Source of the DNA: Rhodanobacter sp. MP7CTX1
Lineage (GTDB): Bacteria > Pseudomonadota > Gammaproteobacteria > Xanthomonadales > Rhodanobacteraceae
Direction: 5' to 3'
DNA length: 64,000 nucleotides
NCBI RefSeq assembly: GCF_014205795.1
Contig: NZ_JACHCN010000003.1
Span: forward strand, 317,564 to 381,563
In this document: piece after piece, positions 18,924 through 28,028 of the stretch
How the letters are laid out: each line of letters starts with the position of its first letter
Numbering within the stretch: position 1 is the stretch's first letter
Position numbers and translations under genes: made by a program
The notes under the pieces: generated by a model
Told to the model about the DNA's origin: nothing
The model's input: only the letters and a program-made list of their open reading frames with translations
Database searches by the model: none

Positions 18924-20021
18924 ATGCAAGAGCACGTGAGCAGAGTCTGGAATTTCAGCGCCGGTCCGGCGGCGTTGCCGCCTGTCGTTCTCGAGCGCGC
19001 CCAGCGCGAATTGCTTGACTGGAATGGGAGCGGTGCGTCGGTGATGGAGCAATCCCATCGTGGCAAGCGCTTCATCGAGATGGCCGCGCAGACTGAAGCC
19101 GACCTGCGCACGCTGCTTGCGATTCCTGCCGATTACGCCGTGCTGTTTCTGCAGGGAGGCGCCACCCAGCAATTTGCACAGATTCCGATGAATCTGGCCG
19201 GCGAGGGAGACAGCGCCGACTACATCGACAGCGGTCACTGGAGCGAGAAGGCGATCAGCGAGGCGGCACCGTACGTGCGCGTCAACGTGGCAGCCAGCGG
19301 CAAGGCCGACAACTATCTTCGGCTGCCCGCGCGTGACAGCTGGCGGCTCGATCCGGGTGCCGCGTATGTGCATTACACGCCGAACGAGACGATTCATGGC
19401 GTGGAGTTTCATGGGATTCCGGATGTCGGCACCGTGCCGCTGGTGGCGGACATGTCGTCGAATATCCTGTCCGGGCCGCTGGATGTCTCTCGCTTCGGGC
19501 TGATCTATGCCGGCGCGCAGAAAAATATCGGTCCGTCGGGTCTGGTGGTGATGATCATCCGCCGCGATCTGCTGCAGCGGGCCAGTCGACCGATGGCGCG
19601 GATCTTTCGTTATGCCGAGCAGGCGGCGAACGATTCAATGCTCAACACGCCGAACACCTGGGGCTGGTACCTGGCCGGCCTGACCTTCCAGTGGCTGAAT
19701 GCTCTGGGCGGTCTCACGGTCATGGCCGAGCGCAATCGCGCCAAGGCCGAGTTGCTGTATCGAACGATCGACGGTTCGGATGGCTATTACCGCAACCCGA
19801 TCGATCCGTCCGCGCGCTCGCGCATGAATATCCCGTTCACGCTGCACGACAGTGCGCTGGACGCCGCTTTCCTGAAAGAATCGGAAGCGGCTGGCCTGCT
19901 TGCCTTGAAGGGCCACAAGGCGCTGGGCGGCATGCGCGCCTCGCTTTACAACGCGGTGCCGCTGGAGGCTGTCGAGGCGCTGACGGCATTCATGCGCGAG
20001 TTCACGCGTCAGCACGGTTGA
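18924..20021 (+). CDS. serC: Phosphoserine aminotransferase
   Basis: PLP enzyme converting 3-phosphohydroxypyruvate to phosphoserine, also used in pyridoxal phosphate synthesis; 365 residues. Diagnostic segments are VWNFSAGPAALPPVVL at the N-terminus, HRGKRF, FLQGGATQQFAQIPMNL and the PLP lysine K200 in IYAGAQKNIGPSG. The GTG at 18936 (VSRVWNFSAGP) matches the usual family start and is an alternative to the ATG at 18924. First gene of a serC-pheA-aroA run. Confidence 0.95.
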   Translation: MQEHVSRVWNFSAGPAALPPVVLERAQRELLDWNGSGASVMEQSHRGKRFIEMAAQTEADLRTLLAIPADYAVLFLQGGATQQFAQIPMNLAGEGDSADYIDSGHWSEKAISEAAPYVRVNVAASGKADNYLRLPARDSWRLDPGAAYVHYTPNETIHGVEFHGIPDVGTVPLVADMSSNILSGPLDVSRFGLIYAGAQKNIGPSGLVVMIIRRDLLQRASRPMARIFRYAEQAANDSMLNTPNTWGWYLAGLTFQWLNALGGLTVMAERNRAKAELLYRTIDGSDGYYRNPIDPSARSRMNIPFTLHDSALDAAFLKESEAAGLLALKGHKALGGMRASLYNAVPLEAVEALTAFMREFTRQHG

Positions 20022-20097
20022 TCGAACATCCGCGACACTTTTCAGGCAAGATACCCGTACATCATTTGGACTTCTTTACTTCCAGGCGGTTAGTAGT

Positions 20098-21186
20098 ATG
20101 AGTGACCCGAAAACCTCGCTGAGCGAAATGCGCGAGCGTATCGACAGCATCGACCGGCAGATCCAGCAGCTGATTTCCGAGCGTGCGAATCGCGCGCAGG
20201 AAGTGGCCAAGGTAAAAGGCGAGGGACTATCGGCGATCGACTATTACCGACCGGAACGCGAGGCGCACGTGTTGCGCATGGTGGTGGATCGTAACGACGG
20301 CCCGCTGTCCGATACCGAAATGGTGCGCCTGTTCCGCGAGATCATGTCGTCTTGCCTGGCGCAGGAAGACCCGCTGAAGATCGGCTTTCTCGGCCCGGAA
20401 GGTACCTTCAGTGAGCAGGCCGTGCGCAAACATTTCGGACATGCCGCCTACGGTCTGCCGCTGGGCAGCATCGAGGAAGTGTTTCAGGAAGTCGCCGCCG
20501 GCCATGCGGATTTCGGCGTGGTACCCGTGGAAAACTCCGGCCAGGGCATGATCCAGGTGACGCTGGACATGTTTCTCACCTCGGCCGCGACGATCTGCGG
20601 TGAAGTGGAGCTGCGCGTACACCAGTGCCTGCATTCGCAGCTGGGAAAACTTGAAGACGTCAAGCGCGTCTATGCCCACGCGCAGTCGCTGCAGCAATGC
20701 AAGACCTGGCTGCGCATCAACCTGCCGGGCGTCGAATGCATCGCGGTGGGCAGCAACGCCGAGGCGGCCAGGATGGCACGGCATGCCGACGACAGCGCAG
20801 CGATTGCCGGCGAGACTGCCGGGAAAATCTACGGGCTCAAGACCGTGGCGGAAGGCATCGAGGATCGCGCCGACAACACCACGCGCTTCCTTGTCATCGG
20901 CCGTTCGCTGTTTCCGCCGTCAGGCAACGATCGCACGTCGCTGCTGATCACCGTCAACGACAAGCCGGGCGCGCTTTACGATGTGCTCAGCCCGTTCGCC
21001 AAGCATGGGGTGAGCCTGAACCGGATCGAATCGCGGCCGGCGCACACCGGCAAGTGGCAGTACGCGTTCTTCATCGATGTCTCCGGCCATATCGACGATG
21101 CGGCATTGCAGGCTGCCGTGGATGAGATTGGTGAGTCGGCGGCGACGATACGCGTGCTGGGCTCCTATCCGGTGGCATTGCCCTGA
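20098..21186 (+). CDS. pheA: Bifunctional chorismate mutase / prephenate dehydratase (P-protein)
   Basis: Two steps of phenylalanine synthesis in one 362-residue protein. The chorismate mutase domain is at about 1-90 (LSEMRERIDSIDRQIQQLISERANRAQEVAKVK), the prephenate dehydratase domain at about 95-275 (GFLGPEGTFSEQAVRKHFG; NTTRFLVIG) and a C-terminal ACT domain at about 280-360 with the Phe-binding motif NRIESRP. Phenylalanine feedback inhibition is expected from the ACT domain. No attenuator-type leader peptide was recognised in the 76 bases upstream. Confidence 0.96.
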   Translation: MSDPKTSLSEMRERIDSIDRQIQQLISERANRAQEVAKVKGEGLSAIDYYRPEREAHVLRMVVDRNDGPLSDTEMVRLFREIMSSCLAQEDPLKIGFLGPEGTFSEQAVRKHFGHAAYGLPLGSIEEVFQEVAAGHADFGVVPVENSGQGMIQVTLDMFLTSAATICGEVELRVHQCLHSQLGKLEDVKRVYAHAQSLQQCKTWLRINLPGVECIAVGSNAEAARMARHADDSAAIAGETAGKIYGLKTVAEGIEDRADNTTRFLVIGRSLFPPSGNDRTSLLITVNDKPGALYDVLSPFAKHGVSLNRIESRPAHTGKWQYAFFIDVSGHIDDAALQAAVDEIGESAATIRVLGSYPVALP

Positions 21187-21227
21187 GCTTGCCCTGACCT
21201 TGCCAGTTTCACACTGAAGGAATTCGA

Positions 21228-22535
21228 TTGAATCGTCTCGACTGGAGCAGCCAACCGGGCAAGGCTTTGCACGGCAGCGTGCGAGTGCCCGGTGACAAGT
21301 CCGTTTCGCATCGCGCTCTGATGCTGGCGGCGATCGCCGAAGGGGATTCGCGCATTCGCGGCTTCCTGGAAGGAGAAGATACCCGCGCCACGGCGGCGGT
21401 ACTGTCGCAGCTCGGCGTGCACATCGAGACACCTTCAGTGGGGGAGCGATACGTGCATGGCGTCGGCTTGCACGGCCTGCGCGGCTCGTCGCAACCGCTG
21501 GACTGCGGCAATGCCGGCACCGGCATGCGCCTGCTTGCCGGCCTGCTGGCAGGGCAGGCGTTCGACAGCATGCTGGTCGGCGACGCCTCGCTGTCGAAGC
21601 GACCGATGCGCCGGGTGACTGATCCGTTGGCGCAGATGGGTGCGCACATCGACACGCAGGATGGACTGCCGCCGTTGGATGTTCGTGGCGGACAGTCGTT
21701 GCAAGGCATTCGTTATGAGTTGCCGGTTGCCAGTGCACAGGTCAAATCGGCGCTTTTGCTGGCCGGCTTGTACGCTGTTGGCGAAACCGAGATCATCGAA
21801 CCGCATCCCACCCGCGATTACACCGAGCGCATGCTCGCGGCCTTCGGCTGGCCGATTACGTTTGCGCCGGGTCGTGCCCGCCTGGCAGGCGGTCACACGC
21901 TGCGCGCTGCGGATGTGGACGTGCCGGCTGACTTTTCTTCGGCCGCGTTCTTTCTGGTCGCCGCCAGCATCGTACCGGGTTCCGAATTGCGCCTGCCGGC
22001 AGTCGGCCTCAATCCGCGCCGCACCGGGTTGTTACAGGCGCTGCGATTGATGGGCGCGGATATCGTGGTCGAGCACCCTCGCGAAAGTGGTGGCGAACCG
22101 GTCGGCGATCTCCTGGTGCGTCATGCGCCGCTGCACGGCGTGGATCTGCCAGAGGTGCTGGTGCCGGACATGATCGATGAGTTTCCCTGCTTGTTCATCG
22201 CCGCTGCCGTGGCGAGCGGCCGTACTGTCATCCGGGGCGCGGCGGAGCTGCGGGTGAAGGAGTCCGATCGCATTGCGACGATGGCCACCGGCCTGCGTAC
22301 GCTGGGCGTAGCCATCGAGGAAACCCCGGACGGCGCGATCATCCAGGGTGGCAGGATCGGTGCCGGCTCTGTCGAAAGCCATCTCGACCACCGCATCGCC
22401 ATGAGCTTTGCGGTGGCCGGACTGGTGGCATCCGGGCCGGTGCGAATCAACGATTGCCGGCATGTCGCCACATCCTTTCCCGGTTTTCTCGAGCTGGCCA
22501 ATCGCTGTGGTTTTGCGTTGCAGTCCGTCGATTGA
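21228..22535 (+). CDS. aroA: EPSP synthase (3-phosphoshikimate 1-carboxyvinyltransferase)
   Basis: Sixth step of the shikimate pathway, 435 residues. The N-terminal VPGDKSVSHRALMLAAIAEG and LDCGNAGTGMRLLAGLLAG are the substrate-binding signatures, and RVKESDRIATMATGLRTLG is the second one. Translation starts at a TTG behind GAAGGAATTCGA; no better start exists. It lies 41 bases after pheA. Confidence 0.97.
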   Translation: MNRLDWSSQPGKALHGSVRVPGDKSVSHRALMLAAIAEGDSRIRGFLEGEDTRATAAVLSQLGVHIETPSVGERYVHGVGLHGLRGSSQPLDCGNAGTGMRLLAGLLAGQAFDSMLVGDASLSKRPMRRVTDPLAQMGAHIDTQDGLPPLDVRGGQSLQGIRYELPVASAQVKSALLLAGLYAVGETEIIEPHPTRDYTERMLAAFGWPITFAPGRARLAGGHTLRAADVDVPADFSSAAFFLVAASIVPGSELRLPAVGLNPRRTGLLQALRLMGADIVVEHPRESGGEPVGDLLVRHAPLHGVDLPEVLVPDMIDEFPCLFIAAAVASGRTVIRGAAELRVKESDRIATMATGLRTLGVAIEETPDGAIIQGGRIGAGSVESHLDHRIAMSFAVAGLVASGPVRINDCRHVATSFPGFLELANRCGFALQSVD

Positions 22536-22597
22536 ATCATTCTCTCGCTCAGGTGCATGGTTGCCGCTAGGCTTGCCACTGAGCCACGAGATTGCCC

Positions 22598-23377
22598 ATG
22601 TCCAACGCCACGCTTCCATTTATCGTCGCCATCCCCGCCCGCTACGGCTCGACCCGGCTGCCGGCGAAGCCGTTACGCGAGATCGGCGGCGTGCCCATGG
22701 TGGTGCGGGTGGCCCAGCGGGCACTGCAGGCTGGCGCGAGCCAGGTGGTGGTGGCGGTGGACGATCAGCGCATCGCCGACGCACTGGCCGGGCAGGCCTG
22801 CGTGGACATTTGCATGACCCGCAGCGACCACGCCTCGGGCAGTGACCGGCTGGCCGAATGTGCCGCCCACTACGGCTGGGCCGACGACACTATCGTGGTG
22901 AACCTGCAGGGCGACGAGCCGTTTGCGCCAGCCGCCGGCATCCGTGCCGTGGCGGAGGCGCTGGCTGGCGACAACGCGCCGATGGCGACCCTGGCGACAC
23001 CGATCATCGACGCCGAGGAGTTGTTCGATCCGAATGTGGTGAAACTGGTGCGTGGGGTGAACGGGCGCGCACTGTATTTCAGCCGTGCCCCGTTGCCGTG
23101 GGCGCGCGATGCATTTTCCACCGATCGGCATGCGCTGCCATCGGGGTCACCCTTCCTGCGGCACATCGGCATCTACGCCTATCGGGCGGAGTTTCTCGCG
23201 CGTTACGCCGGCTTGCCGCGCACGCCGCTGGAACAGACCGAATCGCTGGAACAATTGCGCGTGCTGGAACACGGCTACGCGATTGCCGTGCGACTCACTC
23301 CCGAACCGTTCCCGCCCGGTATCGACACCCTCGGCGATCTGGAGCGCGCCGAGCGCTGGTTGGCGGAGCATGCGTAA
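22598..23377 (+). CDS. kdsB: CMP-KDO synthetase (3-deoxy-manno-octulosonate cytidylyltransferase)
   Basis: Activates KDO for lipopolysaccharide inner-core assembly; 259 residues. Signatures are [23 protein letters not shown] (nucleotide-binding), [24 protein letters not shown] and the C-terminal [15 protein letters not shown]. The ATG at 22598 is preferred to the TTG two codons earlier. Confidence 0.96.
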   Translation: MSNATLPFIVAIPARYGSTRLPAKPLREIGGVPMVVRVAQRALQAGASQVVVAVDDQRIADALAGQACVDICMTRSDHASGSDRLAECAAHYGWADDTIVVNLQGDEPFAPAAGIRAVAEALAGDNAPMATLATPIIDAEELFDPNVVKLVRGVNGRALYFSRAPLPWARDAFSTDRHALPSGSPFLRHIGIYAYRAEFLARYAGLPRTPLEQTESLEQLRVLEHGYAIAVRLTPEPFPPGIDTLGDLERAERWLAEHA

Positions 23378-23411
23378 TCCTGTGCTGGCTGCCATCTCCC
23401 ACGGATCAACC

Positions 23412-23945
23412 ATGAAATTCATGCTTCGACTGGCGTGTGCGGCGGTCCTGTGTGTTGCGGCCCCGGCTTTCGGCCATACCGGTGTGGTCAAAACCGACAA
23501 GCCTGCAGTCGATCAGCAGCTGGATGGTCACTATGACCCGCAGAACCCTTTCGCCAAGATTCTCCGTGGCGAGTTGCCAGTAGATAAAGTCTACGAAGAC
23601 GCCGACGTCGTGGCCTTTCTGTCGACCAATCAGAAAGCGCCCGGTCACGTACTGGTGATTTCCAAGACCTCTCAGGCCCGCAATATCCTGGATATGTCGC
23701 CGGCAGATCTCACGCGGATCATGCTGGTCGTCAAGCGCGTTGCCCGTGCCGAGCGCATCGCCCTGGGCGCCGATGGCATGATCGTTCAACAAAACAACGG
23801 GGCCGCCGCAGGGCAGACAGTTTTTCATCTGCACGTCCATGTGATCCCTTGCTGGAACGGCAAGCCACCGCGGTTCGCCCGGGACAAGAGCGGTCAGCTG
23901 GATCGCATGGCGCTGGCGGCCAGAATCGCTGTCGCGATGCAGTGA
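23412..23945 (+). CDS. HIT-family hydrolase with an apparent signal peptide
   Basis: A 177-residue protein. Residues 26 to the end form a histidine-triad domain: FAKILRGELPVDKVYEDADVVAFLS, KAPGHVLVISK, NNGAAAGQTVFHLHVHVIP with the triad H139, H141, H143. HIT enzymes hydrolyse nucleotide phosphoramidates and dinucleoside polyphosphates and are normally cytoplasmic. Here MKFMLRLACAAVLCVAAPAFG precedes the domain and looks like a cleavable Sec signal. It lies between kdsB and uvrC, 34 bases from each. The family assignment is firm; export is a prediction. Confidence 0.88.
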   Translation: MKFMLRLACAAVLCVAAPAFGHTGVVKTDKPAVDQQLDGHYDPQNPFAKILRGELPVDKVYEDADVVAFLSTNQKAPGHVLVISKTSQARNILDMSPADLTRIMLVVKRVARAERIALGADGMIVQQNNGAAAGQTVFHLHVHVIPCWNGKPPRFARDKSGQLDRMALAARIAVAMQ

Positions 23946-23979
23946 TCGTTCGCTGCGTTGACAAGATAAACTCTGATCC

Positions 23980-25821
23980 ATGCAGTCCACCCAGCCGCAT
24001 CCGTTTGACGGTAAATCTTTCGTCCGCACGCTGACCAGCTCGCCTGGCGTCTATCGCCATTTCGATGCGGCTGGCGAATTGCTGTATGTCGGTAAGGCCG
24101 GCAATCTCAAAAAGCGCGTTGGCAGCTATTTTCTGAAGCCGCGGATGGAGCCGCGCATCGCCGCGATGGTGGCGCAGATCGCTCGCGTCGAGATCACGGT
24201 GACGCGTACCGAGGGCGAGGCGTTGCTGCTGGAATCGCAGCTGATCAAGTCGCTCAAGCCGCGCTACAACATCCTGCTGCGCGACGACAAGAGCTACCCG
24301 TATATCTATCTGTCCAGCGGCGAGGATTACCCGCGGCTGGCGTTTCATCGCGGCGCACGCAACCTGCCAGGGCGTTATTTCGGGCCGTACCCAAGCACCT
24401 ACGCTGTGCGCGAAAGCCTCAGCCTGATGCAGAAATTGTTCAAGGTGCGCCAGTGCGAGGACAGCTATTTCCGCAACCGTTCACGGCCGTGCCTGCAGCA
24501 CCAGATCGGCCGCTGCACGGCGCCGTGCGTGCAGCTGATCGGCGTGGAGGATTACCGCAACGATGTGCGCCACGCGGAGATGTTTCTCGAAGGACGCAGC
24601 AATGCGGTGCTGGATGAGCTGGCCGAGGCCATGGAGCGGGCCAGCCGGTCGCTGGAATTCGAGCGCGCGGCAATCCTGCGCGACCAGGTGGCCGCCCTTC
24701 GGCAACTACAGGCGCAGCACCACGTGCAGGGCGCCAATGCGGATATGGATGTGATCGCCTGTCGCATTGAATCGGGCATGGCCTGCATCAGCGTGCTGTT
24801 TTTCCGCAATGGCATCAGTCTGGGCACGCGGGATTTTTTCCCGCGCTTGCCGCTGGATGCCGAGCCCGCCGATGTGCTGGCGCAATTCATCGCGCAGTAC
24901 TACCTGGATCGACCGGTGCCACGCGAGCTCATTCTTGGCGAGCCGCTTGCCGATCAGGAGATCCTGGCGGAATTGCTGGCGCAACAATCCGGCCACGCGG
25001 TGGAACTTAAATCGAGCGTACGCGGCGATCGTGCGCAATTCCTGCAGATGGCCGAACGCAATGCGCAAGCCTCCCTGACGGGCAGACTCGCCAGCCGGCA
25101 AACGCTGGGGGCACGGTTTGACGATTTGCAGAAAGTGCTTGAACTGCCCACCATGCCGCGCCGCATCGAGTGTTTCGATATCAGCCATACGATGGGCGAG
25201 GCGACCGTCGCATCGTGTGTCGTGTTCGGGCCGGAAGGGCCGGAGAAGTCGCACTACCGACGCTTCAACATCACCGGCATCACGCCCGGCGACGATTACG
25301 CCGCGATGCATCAGGCGCTGACCCGGCGCTTCCGCAGGCTGGCCGAAGGCGAGGGCGCACGCCCCGATGTGCTGCTGATCGATGGCGGCAGTGGGCAAGT
25401 GGCACAGGCACAGGATGTGCTGAAGGAACTCGGCGTCAGCGGCATCGAGGTCGTCGGCGTGGCGAAGGGGCCAGGACGGCGCGCGGGTGAAGAGACGCTG
25501 GTGCTGGCCAGGGAGGCCGCGGGCAGCCCGGGTCGCGAGCTGCATCCCGGATCATCGTCCCCCGCCCTGCATCTGGTGGCTGCCGTGCGCGATGAGGCCC
25601 ACCGTTTTGCCATCAGCGGCCATCGCAAGCGGCGTGAGAAGACGCGTGAGCGTAGCGTTCTGGAGGACGTGCCGGGCATCGGCGCGCGTCGGCGTTCGGC
25701 CCTGCTCAAGGCGTTTGGCGGCTTGTCCGGCGTGGAGGGTGCCGGCGTCGAGGAACTGATGCGGGTCAAGGGCATCGATCGCGGTTTGGCGGAACGGATC
25801 TATGCCAGCCTGCATGCCTGA
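23980..25821 (+). CDS. uvrC: UvrABC system protein C
   Basis: Dual-incision nuclease of nucleotide-excision repair, 613 residues. The N-terminal GIY-YIG domain (SSPGVYRHFDAAGELLYVGKAGNLKKRV) is followed by a Cys-containing region (RPCLQHQIGRCTAPC), a UVR motif near 200-235, the RNase H-like domain (IECFDISHTMGEATVASCVVF; LLIDGGSGQV) and tandem helix-hairpin-helix motifs (LEDVPGIGARRRSALLKAFGG). The gene order uvrC-pgsA is conserved. Confidence 0.97.
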   Translation: MQSTQPHPFDGKSFVRTLTSSPGVYRHFDAAGELLYVGKAGNLKKRVGSYFLKPRMEPRIAAMVAQIARVEITVTRTEGEALLLESQLIKSLKPRYNILLRDDKSYPYIYLSSGEDYPRLAFHRGARNLPGRYFGPYPSTYAVRESLSLMQKLFKVRQCEDSYFRNRSRPCLQHQIGRCTAPCVQLIGVEDYRNDVRHAEMFLEGRSNAVLDELAEAMERASRSLEFERAAILRDQVAALRQLQAQHHVQGANADMDVIACRIESGMACISVLFFRNGISLGTRDFFPRLPLDAEPADVLAQFIAQYYLDRPVPRELILGEPLADQEILAELLAQQSGHAVELKSSVRGDRAQFLQMAERNAQASLTGRLASRQTLGARFDDLQKVLELPTMPRRIECFDISHTMGEATVASCVVFGPEGPEKSHYRRFNITGITPGDDYAAMHQALTRRFRRLAEGEGARPDVLLIDGGSGQVAQAQDVLKELGVSGIEVVGVAKGPGRRAGEETLVLAREAAGSPGRELHPGSSSPALHLVAAVRDEAHRFAISGHRKRREKTRERSVLEDVPGIGARRRSALLKAFGGLSGVEGAGVEELMRVKGIDRGLAERIYASLHA

Positions 25822-25893
25822 ACAAAGCGAGAGGATTTCATTCATTCATCGCGCGATGGCATGCGACACTGTGGCAACTTCCTGGAACGAATC

Positions 25894-26502
25894 ATGCGTA
25901 TCAATCTGCCAACCTGGCTGACCCTGTTTCGCGTCGGCTTGCTGCCGGTGATGGTGGTGGTGTTCTACCTGCCGTTCCCGGGCCACAACATCACGGCAGC
26001 GATCGTGTTTGTACTGGCAGCATTCACTGACTGGCTGGATGGCTACCTGGCGAGGCGGATGAACCTCACCTCGGCATTCGGCGCTTTTCTCGACCCGGTC
26101 GCCGACAAGTTGATGGTGGCGGTAACCTTGTTCCTGCTGGTGGAATCGCACCCCTCGGGTGGCTGGTCCGGCGTGCTGATGGCGGTGACGGCAGCGGTGA
26201 TCGTCGGGCGCGAGATCAGTGTTTCCGCGCTGCGCGAATGGATGGCCGAAATCGGCATGAGCGCCACCATCAAGGTCGCGTTTATCGGCAAACTGAAGAC
26301 CGTCATGCAGATGGTCGCGCTGGTGGTGCTGATCGTGCAGCACGAGAAGGAGGCCACGGCGCTGCGCCTGTATCACATCGGTGAAGTGCTGCTGGTGATT
26401 GCCGGCGTGCTCACGATCTGGTCCGGCTTTTACTATCTGCGGGCTGCATGGCCGATCCTGCGTGGCGACACGGTCGTGCCGCCCCACGGTGGCGATGCAT
26501 GA
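25894..26502 (+). CDS. pgsA: CDP-diacylglycerol-glycerol-3-phosphate 3-phosphatidyltransferase
   Basis: Membrane enzyme making phosphatidylglycerophosphate, the committed step to phosphatidylglycerol and cardiolipin; 202 residues. The CDP-alcohol phosphotransferase motif D-G-x2-A-R-x8-G-x3-D-x3-D is seen as DGYLARRMNLTSAFGAFLDPVADK. Several membrane helices follow. The start at 25894 (MRINLPTWLTLFRV) matches the family; the 11 upstream codons do not. Confidence 0.95.
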   Translation: MRINLPTWLTLFRVGLLPVMVVVFYLPFPGHNITAAIVFVLAAFTDWLDGYLARRMNLTSAFGAFLDPVADKLMVAVTLFLLVESHPSGGWSGVLMAVTAAVIVGREISVSALREWMAEIGMSATIKVAFIGKLKTVMQMVALVVLIVQHEKEATALRLYHIGEVLLVIAGVLTIWSGFYYLRAAWPILRGDTVVPPHGGDA

Positions 26503-26533
26503 TCGCGGCGAAGGGTTCTGTTCACAGCCGGGC

Positions 26534-26561
26534 TTGACGATCTGCATTCACGTATTAGAAT
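26534..26561 (+). promoter_or_regulatory. Promoter of the first tRNA-Gly gene
   Basis: A sigma70-like -35 TTGACG (26534-26539) and -10 TAGAAT (26556-26561) are separated by 16 bases. The tRNA begins 13 bases after the -10 box, and GC-rich discriminator bases follow it, as expected for a stringently controlled stable-RNA promoter. Confidence 0.7.
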
Positions 26562-26574
26562 GCGCGGCTCCAAT

Positions 26575-26650
<76 letters not shown>

Positions 26651-26659
26651 GTTTTCAGC

Positions 26660-26684
26660 AAAGCCCCGACTTGTTCGGGGCTTT
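26660..26684 (+). terminator. Terminator after the first tRNA-Gly
   Basis: A 10-base inverted repeat, AAAGCCCCGA / TCGGGGCTTT, with a 5-base loop and a moderately T-rich tail. A weaker similar hairpin (AAAGCCTCGG / CCGGGGTTTT) followed by a long T run at about 26880-26911 sits after the second copy. Confidence 0.75.
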
Positions 26685-26754
26685 GTCGTTTCAGCCAGAT
26701 GGGAGCCAATCCCGGCATGGCGCAAAAACGGGATCGGCCATGGTGTTTTGACTA

Positions 26755-26782
26755 TTCACAACCCGCTCCCTTCTGCTATCAT
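26755..26782 (+). promoter_or_regulatory. Promoter of the second tRNA-Gly gene
   Basis: A -35-like TTCACA (26755-26760) and -10 TATCAT (26777-26782) are 16 bases apart, 13 bases before the tRNA. A TTGACT lies a little further upstream at a poorer spacing. The second copy therefore appears to have its own promoter rather than relying on read-through. Confidence 0.55.
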
Positions 26783-26795
26783 TCGCTGCTCAGAT

Positions 26796-26871
<76 letters not shown>

Positions 26872-26954
26872 GTTTTACGCAAAGCCTCGGCTCACCGGGG
26901 TTTTGTTTTTTTGAAGCAACCTGCGATCATCACGGTCGCGATGCACCAAGCAAT

Positions 26955-27028
26955 GGCCAGGTGGCAGAGTGGTCATGCAGCGGCCTGCAAAGCCGCGTAC
27001 GCCGGTTCGATTCCGACCTTGGCCTCCA
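26955..27028 (+). tRNA. tRNA-Cys (anticodon GCA)
   Basis: A 74-base cloverleaf: acceptor GGCCAGG/CTTGGCC, anticodon arm CGGCCTGCAAAGCCG with anticodon GCA, T arm GCCGGTTCGATTCCGAC and encoded CCA. It follows tRNA-Gly as cysT follows glyW in E. coli; the third member there, tRNA-Leu(UAA), is not at this locus. Confidence 0.96.
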
Positions 27029-27045
27029 TTGCGAATAAAGATTCA

Positions 27046-27068
27046 GGCGCCTCCGGGCGCCTTTTTCT
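27046..27068 (+). terminator. Terminator after tRNA-Cys
   Basis: The inverted repeat AGGCGCC / GGCGCCT is followed by TTTTTCTTT. No gene is seen between it and the DUF3348 gene; that stretch of about 190 bases should hold the promoter of the next operon. Confidence 0.8.
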
Positions 27069-27269
27069 TTGGCTTGAAGCGGGTGTCGGCATGGTAGTCG
27101 GCGCGCCGATTGGCTTTGGCTTCGACGAATGGCTGATGACGCAGTCGTAGCGGCACGATCGATTTGAACTTTGAATCCTCCGCGTTGGAGAGCGCTGCGA
27201 ACGCTATCTGCGATAGGCAACAGCCTCGACCCGGTTAGCGTGTAAAATGGCGGTTTGTCAGCCAGAAAT

Positions 27270-28028
27270 ATGGTGCAAGCTCCTCAACGGACAAGTGTCC
27301 GCGGCCCGACGTTCATTCGCTTGCTTGCTCGCCTGACGGACGTTGGCGTTCCCCAATCCAGACAATCGCTCTCGGACCGGCTGGGCCACTGGCTCGACTG
27401 GACCCACGCCGTTGTGCTGTCCACCGCGCTTGATGGCAAACCATCTGCGATGGACGAAGCACTGATCTTTGGCAGCGCTGAAGAGGATGAGTGCACCCGC
27501 GTGCGGACCTCGTTGGCGAATGCCATTGCTGGCGATCGTGCATTCGCCATCGCAAGGCAGCGGGGGGCTGATCCCTCGTTCGGCGAAGAAGGTGGCACGA
27601 ATGAGATGGTCGATTACTCGGTGTTTCGTCAGCGCTATCTCGCCATCCAGCGGAAGATTCAGGCGGCCACCGGTAACCTGCGAGGCCGTCTGCGGGACAC
27701 GCTTGCCCAGATGACTGAAGACACGGCGCGGCTGGCGGCAGTGGATGCGGCCATGGAGCGTGCGCTGAGCCCTCGTGAGCAGACGCTGTTGGCCCACGTG
27801 CCTGCATTACTCGGGGATCACTTCGAACGGTTGCGTCAGGCCGAACAGGATACGTTGGCCGATGCGCAAATATCGGAGGACACCTCGGCGATATTGCCAG
27901 GCGCATGGCTCGATGTGTTTCGCAAGGATGCGCAGAACGTGTTGCTCGCCGAACTGGACGTTCGTTTTCAACCGGTCGAAGGCTTGCTCGCAGCGCTTCG
28001 CACCCACTCACTGGTAAGTCATGTTTAG
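27270..28028 (+). CDS. DUF3348-family protein, first gene of the stator-like cassette
   Basis: A soluble, mostly helical protein of about 252 residues. I recognise the DUF3348 family from FIRLLARLTDVGVPQSRQSLSDRLGHWLDWTHAVVLSTALDG, from YSVFRQRYLAIQRKIQAATGNLRGRLRDTLAQ, and from its position before DUF802. Function is unknown. No signal peptide or membrane helix is evident, so it probably acts in the cytoplasm, perhaps on the tail of the DUF802 protein. The start is uncertain: ATG at 27270 or TTG at 27255, neither with a clear ribosome-binding site. The stop overlaps the DUF802 start by 8 bases, which argues for coupled translation and a shared complex. Confidence 0.8.
   Translation: MVQAPQRTSVRGPTFIRLLARLTDVGVPQSRQSLSDRLGHWLDWTHAVVLSTALDGKPSAMDEALIFGSAEEDECTRVRTSLANAIAGDRAFAIARQRGADPSFGEEGGTNEMVDYSVFRQRYLAIQRKIQAATGNLRGRLRDTLAQMTEDTARLAAVDAAMERALSPREQTLLAHVPALLGDHFERLRQAEQDTLADAQISEDTSAILPGAWLDVFRKDAQNVLLAELDVRFQPVEGLLAALRTHSLVSHV

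Noticed and set aside
20021..20098. Phe attenuator leader upstream of pheA
   Set aside because: No short frame rich in Phe codons followed by alternative hairpins is present in the 76-base gap.
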